NCBI RefSeq assembly: GCF_954871325.1 | Contig: NC_088776.1 | Span: 39,046,508-39,110,507 of the forward strand | Direction: 5' to 3' | Source: Gordionus sp. m RMFG-2023 | Taxonomy: Eukaryota > Nematomorpha > Gordioida > Chordodea > Parachordodidae | Length of the DNA: 64,000 nt | Part shown: piece after piece, positions 12,301-22,310 of the stretch | How positions within the stretch are numbered: the first letter of the stretch is position 1 | Layout: every line of letters begins with the position of its first letter | Notes under the pieces: generated by a model | What the model was told of the DNA's origin: nothing | Databases searched by the model: none | What the model saw: only the letters and a program-made list of their open reading frames with translations | Translations under genes and position numbers: made by a program

Positions 12301-15300
12301 CTAACCCTCGTGTTTTTGCTGAGCTAGAAACCAAATCCGAACTTTTTTAAATAAAAAATAATCATGAAAAATAAATAAAAATTACATTTTATTTCTGGAA
12401 TCATTTTCCATTTTCTCCGCATTTTTCCAAATTTTCAGTTTTTTGCATACAGTTTGTAGTTAAAATTTTATTATAAATGATAATTTAATAATTCTATAGG
12501 TGCTTACCTTGATTTTAAACAATTTAAGAAAGTAAAATATTGGGGCAAAAACAGAAAGAGAAAGGAAAATAAAATCAATAGATATTCAATTTTTAAATTT
12601 TATTTAATTGCAATATAAGCGATGTAAATATAAAGGTTGTCAATAGATTTGGCATGTTTAATTTTGTTTGTTGAATACTTTTTGGTTAAAATAATACAAA
12701 AAATAAAAATGATTGTAAGATAAATGATTTTTAAATTTTTGCTGTAAATTATGATTATATGGAGTTAAAAAATAAAATATTTGTCTATTTCTTTATGCTC
12801 TCCAAACCCTGAACCTGAACCCTTTTGTAAATTTTTAACTAAACCCTGACCCTGTTTTTTTGTTGAAGGATTCACATCCTTGTTATACTTATTTTAAAAA
12901 GCTATAATATCAATCATTTTTTTAGAAATGTAATTTGAGTATGAACATTTAATTTTAGTATTAAAGTAAATGATAATTTACTTCAAATTAACATTATTTT
13001 TATTTTGGTATTTTTACTAGAGTCATATGTGAATTGTGACTTAGATAAGAAAAGAAAATAATATATTTAATTTTTATTACACTAATATGAGTGCCACAAA
13101 GATTGTTATAAAAAGAGAAAGCTATCGTTTAGAGAGGTTTAGATATAAAGAAAATCATTATTATCTACGATTAATCATAATTTTTTTTATAATTGATTAC
13201 AATTACTAATTACATTTCTACTACATGTAATTGAATATCAATTAAAACTGATCCTGTTTTTAGGCTTAGATTCTGAAGCTTCTTGTATTCTTTAATTTAT
13301 TTGTTAAGTATAAAAAGATAATATATAATCTTTCAATCGGTCGACCCCAAGACCTATGCAAAAACTGAGCCAAATAACGAAACCAAACTACTACGCGATC
13401 CAAACCCGACCGTTCACCTTGACTATTAACAATTTCAATATCTTCATAACCAACTTCATATTCAGAATCCAAATATCGGATTCTTAATCCGACATTTTAA
13501 AATATAAGGGAGGAAATAAAGTAATTCGAATGAAATTAAAAATAAGTTTAATCTACTATAAATATGATATAAAATATTATAATTGAAATCACTGATTTTA
13601 TTATATTGCTAAGTACTTTCTTTTTTTGTAATATATTACAAATTACCTTTCTTTTCTTTTGTAGTCAATTACTCTCCGATTCTGGTTCGATAAGGTAATA
13701 GTTAAATAATATATTGAGGATAAATTAATCTCGAAATTTACCATATTCTGTAATTATTTTTATTTTTAAAAAAATATCCATATTATAAAGGCCTTACAAT
13801 TTTACTCCCTTATATTATATCGCAGAGGAGAAATTGGCAACATTGTAAAGTTAGATTTTTCGCTTTATCAAAAGACAGCAAAGAATCGGATCTTATTCAT
13901 CACAGGTGGTTTAAGAATAAGAACAATCTTTTTTTTTAAAGAATTTAGTATTTATATATAATTATTAGGTAAAAAAATTTTTAAAAGAAATTGGGCATCA
14001 AAAAAGAGTTATATTATTTTTTTAAAGGTTTTGTTTAACGAAAGTATAAAAAGAATTTCAATTTATTAACAAAATTTTGGATAAATTTATGAAGCCCCTA
14101 AATAATGTAATTATTTTTAAAAAATATTTTGATGAATAGCTTCGCAGCAATGTTGAACAAATTCAGGATTGATTTTTCTGATGTTTTTATCATTCCAGAT
14201 ATTGAAAAACTTCCTTACCCAACAACGTATAACCTTATATTTATTTCATATTTTTAAAATTAGATTGCTATTAATTATAATTTTTATTCATTCAAATTAT
14301 TTGATTTAGTTATTTGATAATATTTTTAAATGGCTTCCTAACACTTTCGGTTTTCCTGAATCTTATTTATATCTATTAATAGGAATCATCAACATCTTAT
14401 GTAGTGTTGTTAAACGGTTCGATTTAAGCCTATTTTTAAAAACGGCTAACTCAATATTTTACCTCTAAAAATTTTATGCAAGCCTTAAAATTTTGCTCAT
14501 AGATGTCAAAAAAATTTGGACTTCTATTAGCGAAATCTTGAGCCGTGGGTAATATTTTTCTGGCTAAAATATTGAATTAGCCATTTTTAAAAATCGACTC
14601 AAATCGAGCCTTTTAACAACACTACATCTTAGGATAATTAATTACTGGGAAATGTTGGGTATATTAATTAAATATAGAATTTTTGTTTTTAATTATTATT
14701 ATTAATATTAAGTAAGTTTTATTATTAAGTTATTTTTTGCTAGGTTGAATATATTATGAATCAAATTTAAAACACTACAGGATAATTAATTGCTAGGACA
14801 TGTTGGGTATATTAATTAAATATATAAATCTTGTTTTTAATTAATATTATAAATGTTAAGTAAGTTTTATTATTAAATTATTTTTCGCCAGGTTGAAAAT
14901 ATTATATCTCAGAATAAGATTTAAATCTGCCATATTTATAATATTTATTAAATAAACAAATTTATGCTATCCCCTCTACGTTATACCAAAGTCCGAAGGA
15001 TCTGCCATAGTAATAAGAGATTTCTCGATACCCCTTCCTTCTCAAATCGATTCCTTTGATATCCAATTAACTCAAGATAGCAAAATACGCATGAAAAATT
15101 GACATTAGGTTAGCATTCCCCTCCATTCCCTTATCAGATCACGTGCGGTGTTTCTTTGGACTTCACTTCAGAGGTCAAACCTATCGATACAAGGTTCTCC
15201 CAATGGGGACCTCCTTCAGCCCATATTGCCTTCAGTCAATCATCCTGGATGCCTGCGCCAAAACAGTATGGAAGGCGAATTACAACGTGTACCTGGATTA

Positions 15301-18300
15301 TATCCTGATCCACGGCGAGAGCGAATTTGACGTCAAATGGTCTACTAGATCTCTACGATGTACCTTGGAGGGATGGGGATTCGAATTAGCCCTCTACAAA
15401 TCTCTCCTCAACCCAACACCGTTCATCATAACTTACATAGAGGCCCCCATTGACCTACAAGCCAAAACACTCGCTGCAGACAACAACACGAAGGCTATTA
15501 ACCAAATGTCTAGAAATATTCAGGTGACTCGTACCAACACTAAGACACGGGCCATCTCCTTGCCGCCAGTATCCTAGGGATCGAACCAATTTGCCTACAC
15601 AATCACGGGCATGTCACGTCTCTTTTCCCCATATTACACAACTATAAATGATTCGGCATGACCCCGGTAGTGAATACTTACCTATCCTTCCAAAAAGCCC
15701 AGATTATTATTGGCGCGCTTCAGAAATCAATTAGCATCCGCTTACGCCAACAATGTGGTCTACACCGACGCATCGGACAGTCATATCGGTATCTCCTTCT
15801 GTGGCACCGATAACTTATAAATAGTATACCAGGGGGTCATCCTCCTGTTCAACATTCCAGCCCACGCCATTATGCATACTAATGCCAAAGAAATACTAGC
15901 AGTGGGGTCGAGCTCTTCTCGCCATCAGCAAAGAAGGAGCTCCACCGGTTATCTTCACTGACTCAACTGTGGCCTACTACGTCTATAGAAAAGGAGTTCG
16001 AAGTCGACATCTATAGAAATCGTGATCACTCAAAACCTCAGGAAGTTAGGGTTGCTAAATTTCACTAAGGTCAGCCAAAACATTCAGTGGGTCCCCATAC
16101 GAAAATCCAGCAGAGGAACCGTCAGGAGATTGGATACGGGACAGCCTATAAACTGTTCGACTCTAGCTGCCAGTGACAAATCAAGATGATCACCAACTTA
16201 GACGCCCAGCATTCTATAGTCAGGATCGAAACAGACGAGACGCCATTGTCGATCTCAGAACTTTCCGAGCCATCCGGGGAAGGATTTGCCGAGCGTTAGT
16301 TCGTGTCTCCATCCATCTAGGGTACATCGTAGGGGTCTAGTAGACCATTTGAGGTTTAATTCGTTCTCGCTGTAGATCAGTATATCGTCCAGGTGTTTTG
16401 ACGCAGGCGTCTAGGATGATTGACTGAAGGCAAACGTGCTGAAGGAGGCCCCATTGAGAGGACTTTATATCGATAGATTTGACCTCTGAAGCGAAGTCCA
16501 AGGAAACGCCTTACGCGATCTCATATGGGATGGAGAAGAACGCTGACATAATGTCAATTTTGCATGGGTTTTTGCTCTCTCGAGTTTATTAGACATTAGA
16601 GAAATCGATACGGAAGGGGTATCGGAGGAAAATCTTGGAGTAGATCCGTTGAACTTTAGTATGACCTAGAGGGGGAGCATATTTCATCACTTTCCCTTAA
16701 TTCAATGATACCCGCGGCCAAAATATGGGTGACGATTGGTTCATATCTATCGGCGAGGGCATAGTTTTGCCGGTGTCGAAAGTACCTTCCCTCGTTCTCA
16801 CCGATCCTAGCATGGCCCAGTCTTGGCCTGAATCTTCTGGTTGCCATCGCGCAAGTAAAATTGGGCATCAACGATCCCACTGTAGACTTGGCCGGAGCTA
16901 TGTTCAGGGAAGGACTGTTGGCAAGATCGGCGTCTGTGTGAATCCGCCGGCCACACTCACGATAGCCGCGATGATGTCGTTCATAGTGGGGGGGGGAGCC
17001 GTATTTTTCAAGGATTTGACGTTACGGGCCATTGCGGCTGCTGGAATACCAGGAGGTTGATGACGGTTTGTCCATAAATCATTCCTGTATCACCGAATCC
17101 TCTGACATTAGAGAGACTACGTCAGATGTTGATTCATTTGTCAATTGGCAGCAGAGGGGTCTAACGGTATTGAAGATGTTGACGGATTATCGTGGCTTTC
17201 TCCGTCAAATATCTGCGGGTCTTTGGGGGGGGGGAAACAGTTCACGCCTCAATTCCCTGAGATATTTATCATATTTAGCCAATCTGGGAGCACTAGCTCT
17301 CCCCTTATCATCGGTGGGCCAAACTACTGATCCTGGGGTCCTTCAAGTCCCGGTTAAGCCCTAAAGAGGGCTGGTGGGTTTTATGGGAAAAGAAGTTAAG
17401 AGCGCTAGATGGGAGTAGAGATGGAGAGTTAGAAGAAGCTTATTTGGTAAAATAAGATGAATCGTGTCTTTAGCGCAACCCATTTTTTTTCTTACCCCTA
17501 GCGGTGGTCATTTTCTTCTGCTGCGTCCTTGGTCTCCTAAAGGCGCACGTACCCATGGCGGTACGTCCTTTGTCTCGAAAGGGCCGTGTGTCCGGATGAT
17601 CTTGATTTCCTCTGAACCCATGTACTGCTCTTGAAATTACATGTCGTTAGCACGGGCAGTTTTAATCCAATTAATGGCTAATTTTAGGGTCCTGATTCTT
17701 TCCGTTATAGCATCGACGACTCCCATCTCTGATCGTGCATTAGCTTCACAATTTTTCTAATGTGTTTCAGCTCATGCCGGTCGCGCTCGTTGGCTTTACA
17801 CTTGGGTTCCCTTAGGTCACTCATCAGGACTCTCCAAGTTAATTTTTGTCCACTGTGGCCAAGGGAGGCTTGGGAGTTGCTAGCTGAAATCTAGCTTGCG
17901 GCGTGGACCCTGTGCTGATGCGGTCATTGAGGACACTGTCTTCCGAGTCTGTTTCCGATATTTGTTGGCTCGTTTGCCGGCCCGGGCCCATAATGGATAC
18001 TGATTGTCCGGGGCGAAATCCTCTTGATTCGGAGTGTGCCGGGGCCGGCGGTGCTATTCCGTTCATTTGAATTGTAAGAGCCGTTATCGCTGCCATTATC
18101 ACACTAAGTTGGTCATTGGGCTGGATCCCACTAACTTGGGGCTCTGTGACCGATTGATTCGGAGTCAAAATCATCGTGTGATAGTCCTCCTTTATCGGAT
18201 GCTTGGCCTGCCCTACTGCGAAATAATATTTCAAGAAATTTATAAGCAAAGAGAATTTTTTATGTCTTTATGCTCTCGAACCCTTTTTTAAATTTTTATC

Positions 18301-20256
18301 TCTGAACCCGGATCAGAACTATTGTTGTTGAAGGGTTCATATCCCTGGTTTTTACATCTTGCTAACAACATATGAAGGATAGCAAAAGTAAAACCTTATT
18401 TGTAGGTTCGGTTGATAAATCTACAGTCCTGAATATTTACTTTCAGCCTATTTTAAAATTATTTCTTACTATGGCTATAGTAAGGTTAATATATTGTGGC
18501 TATAGTAAGGAATCACGTGATCGACTCCCTCAAAAAAATCTTTCAATGCTATTCAATGTAAAGAATTAAATCATCTTCTATCAAGAAAACATAAATTATG
18601 TTAAAAATCACAACATATATCTAAAAAAATTTCTTCTTTATAAAATGTATTATTACTCGATTCGTATTTTACGAATTTCGATTCGAAAATTTTATCCATT
18701 ATTCGTATATTTTGAAATTTTTCGCATATTCAAAATTTATCCTAAATGATCTCATTATTCGAAAATATTCGTAAATATATAAATTTATTTATAATTATTT
18801 AACATGTTCCTTACGAATTTTTAAACTTCCACATCTATAATTATCTTTTTAAAATAATAATCTAATTTTTCCAAATTTAGAAAAAATTTTTGGAGATTTT
18901 TTTAAAGAAGATAGATTTTTATCAAATTTTACATAAAATTCGAAATATGTTTAGAAAAAAAATTTACGAGTATATCTTTTATAAATTTCATGCATAATAA
19001 ATTTTTCAAGATAAAATCACAATTTTTTTTACACAATTATTGAAAGATTTATTAATTTTCGAATCGAATATTCGACGATTTAAAAATAATGTGTTTATTA
19101 TTCATACAAATAAGGAATTATTCGATTCGCATGAATACGAATAATATAATTATTTGATTCTAAAATATGATCAAATACGAATAATGCAAATATTCGATTC
19201 GTATTTTTGTAGGTATAGTCTGTAATTTTTATAAATTATAAAAAGGGGTGGGGGCACATTGTGAGCATCCAAAATTCCAGTAGATTAATTTTCGGGAGGC
19301 CGGAAATCTAAGTTATCTAATGTTATCTTAAATTGCTTGCCTTATATAGCAGTTATGTGTTATCATATATTCAAATTATTCATTGTCCAGTAATGCTGCA
19401 CATAATAATTAAACAACCAAACATAGCCATGTATAATTATCTTAAAAAACTATTTATAACTTTTCTATCAATGTTACTAATAATGAGGAAAATAAAGTTA
19501 TTATATATTTATATTTGTATATATTTCAGTCAGAATCGATTCGAGAATATGGTTCGATTGTACAGGGTCAAGGACGATGACGACCCTAAATACAAACCAG
19601 GTATGATAACGGATGCCGAATATGTATCTTTCGAACAAAAAAGCTTCAGACATATGCGCTTGCAGGAATTGCTCCAAAAACACTCCAAGGAAGCTAGTCT
19701 TATCGTCATGTAATTTTATTTTCGCGAATTTAAAAATGATTCTAAAATTATAGTTTTTTTTATTAATACTTTTTTATCTTATAACTTTTATATTATACCC
19801 ATTATTTCCAAAATATGCATAAAGATAGTTACAATTAATTGGGCAGAAATATATTTTAGCAAAAAATTTCAGTTACAATCCGCATGACCTTGAGAAAACT
19901 TTAAAATGTTAACTTTGACAATTAGAGATACTTTTATGAAATAAGTAAGTATTCTTAAATACTTGAATTACTATATTAAATTAACAATTTCTGATATCCT
20001 GGACTTAAAAAAGACAAAGTGAGAAGATATTGTGATATAGTAGCTTACTCTTATTATAATATTCAAAATATCTTATTATATTTTTAAAAAAAAATTTTTA
20101 CTCAAAAATTAAAATGAAAGAACGTTGCCTATTCCTAGGAAAGGAACATGCTCAGCGACTCTGTATATGTCTTGGCTCGAAATAATGACTCAAAATCTTC
20201 CGCCTACTCTCATGATCAGAGGTAACCAACAGAGCGTTTTGACGTTTTACTCATAA
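6292..20256 (+). CDS. Nkcc: SLC12 cation-chloride cotransporter, NKCC type: C-terminal half in 13 exons
   Basis: The product is a membrane symporter that moves Na+, K+ and Cl- together across the plasma membrane. Exons join as 6292-6393, 6791-6946, 8587-8686, 8964-9075, 9336-9470, 9707-9813, 10386-10711, 11940-12194, 13665-13694, 13826-13905, 14140-14226, 19530-19709 and 20121-20256. Nearly all junctions have GT-AG sites and matching phase. The first two exons hold late membrane helices ([20 protein letters not shown], then [17 protein letters not shown]). The rest is the cytoplasmic domain, with [10 protein letters not shown], a serine-rich variable loop (exon 7), [20 protein letters not shown] and the closing [12 protein letters not shown]. 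The WWLFDDGG form marks the NKCC/NCC branch and not KCC. About 600 codons are present; the N-terminal half is not in view. The one weak junction is 12194 to 13665, where phase does not match. Confidence 0.93.
6791..6946 (+). CDS. Nkcc: SLC12 exon ([11 protein letters not shown]...[10 protein letters not shown])
   Basis: Acceptor aaatcag ends at 6790 and donor gtataa starts at 6947. It encodes a membrane segment ([20 protein letters not shown]) and the start of the cytoplasmic tail. It leaves in phase 1 and is completed by GAT (D) at 8587. Confidence 0.95.
7669..8095. mobile_element. Probable hAT-type MITE in SLC12 intron
   Basis: The left end cagggttccgaac and right end gtttggattcctg are inverted with mismatches, and both arms carry ggttcggtt-like motifs. 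No clear target duplication was seen. The T-rich stretch just before it (7330-7660) is low-complexity. Confidence 0.45.
8587..8686 (+). CDS. Nkcc: SLC12 exon (VNWGSSTQA...EEHVKNF)
   Basis: The conserved VNWGSSTQA follows the KKPD junction. Donor gtaaaa begins at 8687; the exit phase 2 (AG) is completed by G at 8964 to give R. The acceptor tract is A-rich (aaattgaag). Confidence 0.95.
8964..9075 (+). CDS. Nkcc: SLC12 exon ([16 protein letters not shown]...CGHVII)
   Basis: It matches the PQCLVMTGAPNSRPALL...MICGHV block of NKCCs. Donor gtaaga starts at 9076, phase 0. Confidence 0.94.
9336..9470 (+). CDS. Nkcc: SLC12 exon ([16 protein letters not shown]...[10 protein letters not shown])
   Basis: Forty-five codons, phase 0 at both ends. 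It corresponds to the YQRWLIKNKMKAFYAPV...LREGAQYLMQ block of human NKCC1. Confidence 0.92.
9707..9813 (+). CDS. Nkcc: SLC12 exon ([16 protein letters not shown]...YFNIIH)
   Basis: GLGRMRPN is the family GLGRMKPNTLVLG motif. The acceptor is the ag at 9705-9706; the ag at 9712-9713 would bring an immediate stop. Donor gtaagc begins at 9814 in phase 2. Confidence 0.93.
10386..10711 (+). CDS. Nkcc: SLC12 exon ([14 protein letters not shown] then serine-rich loop)
   Basis: HDAFD is completed across the splice. After about 20 codons it becomes a polar, serine-rich loop of the kind that varies between species in this family. Donor gtaagc at 10712 is preferred; gtaaat at 10694 has the same phase and would give a shorter form. 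Confidence 0.85.
11940..12194 (+). CDS. Nkcc: SLC12 exon (basic loop to [12 protein letters not shown])
   Basis: The exon begins after ttattttag, phase 1, and ends just after the diagnostic [11 protein letters not shown]. The only GT at its end is at 12195 (gttaga), exit phase 1. Confidence 0.93.
12275..12882. mobile_element. MITE with cagggatgtgaat ends in SLC12 intron
   Basis: The left cagggatgtgaat is the inverse of the right attcacatccttg. The flanks ttatatac and ttatactt may be a decayed 8-bp duplication. The left arm contains accctaaaccctaaccc, which resembles a telomere repeat but belongs to the repeat arm (aaccctgaacc and aaccctgaccc occur near the right end). Confidence 0.55.
13665..13694 (+). 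CDS. Nkcc: SLC12 small exon ([10 protein letters not shown]), tentative
   Basis: A strong pyrimidine tract and tag acceptor precede it and gtaata follows. [10 protein letters not shown] followed by RRNW fits the LTLLIPYLLTTKKKW stretch of NKCCs. Its entry phase (0) does not match the exit phase (1) of 12194. An alternative donor at 13685 would restore the phase but gives a poorer match, so the boundaries are uncertain. Confidence 0.5.
13826..13905 (+). CDS. Nkcc: SLC12 exon ([20 protein letters not shown])
   Basis: It matches [20 protein letters not shown]. Acceptor atcgcag, donor gtggtt, exit phase 2. Confidence 0.9.
14140..14226 (+). CDS. Nkcc: SLC12 exon ([20 protein letters not shown])
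   Basis: FRIDFSDV is nearly invariant in NKCC/NCC proteins. The donor gtataa at 14227 opens the 5.3-kb intron that holds a retroelement fossil. Confidence 0.94.
14401..14624. mobile_element. MITE, tagtgttgttaaacgg family
   Basis: It is about 224 bp long with inverted ends tagtgttgttaaacgg and aacaacacta. The flanks catcttat and catcttag match at 7 of 8 bases. It lies in the long SLC12 intron, right after exon 14140-14226. Related copies lie at 43311-43532 and 47514-47735. Confidence 0.8.
14631..14910. repeat. Tandem duplication of a 140-bp segment
   Basis: Two imperfect direct copies begin with aggataattaatt at about 14632 and 14780. Both include tgttgggtatattaatta and aagtaagttttattatta and end near ggttgaa-atatta. 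Confidence 0.7.
14968..18250. mobile_element. Fossil DIRS- or Ty3-like retroelement: two partial copies in inverted orientation
   Basis: This is a broken, old retroelement inside the last long SLC12 intron. A + strand part (about 14968-16290) shows reverse-transcriptase-like and RNase H-like segments. A minus-strand part (about 16290-18250) shows the same polymerase region and a gag-like region near 17839-18249. The two polymerase regions are recognisably related copies placed head to head. Base composition is near 50% GC, in strong contrast with the AT-rich surroundings. Both parts are incomplete and carry numerous breaks. The family call is by motif style and remains open between DIRS-like and gypsy-like. 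Confidence 0.65.
18256..18345. mobile_element. Right-end fragment of the cagggatgtgaat MITE family
   Basis: The segment tgaacccggatc...gttgaagggttcatatccctg repeats the right arm of the MITE at 12275-12882. No left end was found; the fossil retroelement lies directly to the left. Confidence 0.5.
18645..19217. mobile_element. hAT remnant of the tacctaaaacgaat family, left end truncated
   Basis: The right end gattcgtatttttgtaggta is identical to that of the complete copy 51329-52324. The left side begins at gattcgtattttacga, about 40 bp inside the expected terminus. Confidence 0.65.
19530..19709 (+). CDS. Nkcc: SLC12 exon ([12 protein letters not shown]...[13 protein letters not shown])
   Basis: It matches the EPYRLHEDD...RQIRLNELLKEHSSTANLIVM block. 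Acceptor atatttcag ends at 19529; donor gtaatt starts at 19710, phase 2. Confidence 0.94.
20121..20256 (+). CDS. Nkcc: SLC12 last exon ([14 protein letters not shown]...[12 protein letters not shown] stop)
   Basis: The exon ends in the family's invariant C-terminus QSVLTFYS followed by TAA at 20254-20256. The entry phase 2 joins AT+A. It has no long open frame of its own, being 45 codons. Confidence 0.96.
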
Positions 20257-21474
20257 TTTTCGTTCGCGAATTATATTATTAAATTATATTTCGTTTTTAA
20301 AGCACTTATTCTATTATTGAAGATATTTAATTGGAATCAAATTTTTATTATTTATTTCTTCAAAGTGGGACACAAAATAATTTAGTTCAATTGTATAATT
20401 TCACTAAATTAATATTTAAAAAAAAATTTATTATATAAATTATTTATAAATTATTGTCAAATACTTTAATATAGTCAATATCATCGGTTTAAATTCTACC
20501 TCATCTCATTCATAACTATGCTCATTTTTTAACAATAATAAAGAATTAGTGATAAATGTAATAAAAAAAATAATATGAGAAGAGTATATATATATATATA
20601 TATATCTAAAATGTTTATTCTAAAAAATCTTTGGTACCCGAGTATTTTTTGCCTGGAAAATATCAAAAAATATGGTAAGGTTAAGTTTAACTACCACCCT
20701 TTCCGCGATATATATATTTATAATTTCTATAATATAATGTTTAATATTACTCTACGTCTAAAATAAATTAGAGCTAATGAGTTTTAAAAAAAACAGCATT
20801 GAATTTATATAACCTAATATAAATCATTGATTTAAAAAGGGCATAGTAAAAAGGATACATTATATTCACTGTTTTAATCATAAGTTACATCTGTTATTCA
20901 AAATTATTTTAAACCGAATTTATATAGTTTTTTAAATTTAGCTAATGTTTCATTTAATTATTTTGGTAAGGGGGCAAAAAGTATAGACAGTATTGGCAAA
21001 TTTAGGTTAATAATTTAAAAAACTATTGTGGTGTGCGTCCTTAGGTGTACGTGAACAGTAGGTTTCATGAAATGAAGGATGCAAGCTCATGATGATTCTT
21101 ATGAAGCCCTGACACCAAATTAGATTAGTTGGATATGGGTTCTTGCATTGGGGGGGGGGGCACGCGAGCATGGTCTTGAGACAAAGGATAACAGGTATTA
21201 GGAATATCTTGTATTTTATGGAACATGTTCTTATATATGTATATCCAAGGTCTATCTAATCTAATTAACTTGAAATATTATAAATATTGTTATTAAAATG
21301 TTTTTGAAATACTCATTGTAGGATGAGTGGAAGAATTTTTATCAATATTCTTAAAATTAGATACCATGATGATACGATAATAAATTGTTAGTTAATTAAA
21401 TTCTGTCCATGGCAATTTTTTTATATATCATACCTTCTACTGGGGACACCCACAATTTAGTAGGCGTACGTCCA

Positions 21475-21672
21475 CCCTTGTGTTAAAAAACCCAATTTGG
21501 GTCTTAAAAAACGAACCGATTAAGATTATAACCAAAATAACATTATTATGCCTAATTATTTTGCACATAACTGGCAGAAATGCCTGGACATCAATTTGCC
21601 AAATCTTGATTACATAATATTATTTTGGGTAAAATCTTAAGGGCCGTTTTGAAAAATCGGGATATTTAACAA
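21475..21672. mobile_element. MITE-like inverted-repeat element (tgttaaaaaacccaatttgg)
   Basis: The left tgttaaaaaacccaatttgg is roughly the inverse of the right gaaaaatcgggatatttaac. The interior phrases (ttgcacataactggcagaaatg) recur in altered form at 45955-46205, so both belong to one family distantly related to the tagtgttgttaaacgg MITEs. Confidence 0.45.
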
Positions 21673-22164
21673 TACTAGCCCACCCTTTATAAAGCGTATC
21701 TAATGCAGTCGAATAGTGTTCTCTGTTTGGCAGTAATTTACCCTACTGTCAGAGTCCGTTTAATTATAGAGGTAGGGTGGCACCTTTATAAAGATTAAGC
21801 ATAGATTTAAGGTAGTAGTAGATATATTAAATTAGTTCCAATATTGGTAAGAATAAAGAAATAAGTAAATTATTTCATTTTTTATAGAGATTTTTGTAGG
21901 AGGGGGTAGTTTATTTGTATATTATGGTTATTTTATGAAAAATATTAATTCTAAAAGTATAAAAAAATAACAATAGAATAAAAAGTAACCTGTTGATGGT
22001 AGTTATTAGCTTTGTGTTTGTATGAATTTTAAAAAAATATATTTTATTGTTTTATAAAAAAGCAAATGATTGTATAACTTTTATAATCAAGATAAAAATT
22101 TTGTTAGACTATCATAAATTTTGATGTGACTATTATGAAAATGCTTAATTGATGTACAACTAGA

Positions 22165-22310
22165 GACGTAACAGTCACCCCCACCCTGCACACGGGGCAA
22201 GACAGTTTTTTTGGTCTCCATTTATGTGGAGAGACCAGAATGTGCCGGTTTGTATTAGTAGGGATGGGGAATTAGATTCTCGCGATACCCCTCTATTGAT
22301 TAGATATTAT
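22165..22310. other. GC-rich island with strong hairpin
   Basis: Inside very AT-rich DNA sits a 140-bp stretch with a stem of ggtctcca against tggagagacc around 22216-22240. The minus strand has a short open run including CPVCRVGVTVTSL. I do not recognise it; it may be a repeat end, a structured RNA or an exon remnant. Confidence 0.3.

Noticed and set aside
12290-12312. Telomere-like accctaaaccctaaccc
   Set aside because: Too short, and it is part of a MITE arm whose other arm has related aaccctgaccc motifs.
13266-13472. Minus-strand open frame of 68 codons
   Set aside because: It lies in an SLC12 intron next to repeat-like sequence and has no recognisable motif.
16725-17364. Three + strand open frames of 61-111 codons
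   Set aside because: They are shadows of the minus-strand retroelement fossil in a GC-rich stretch.
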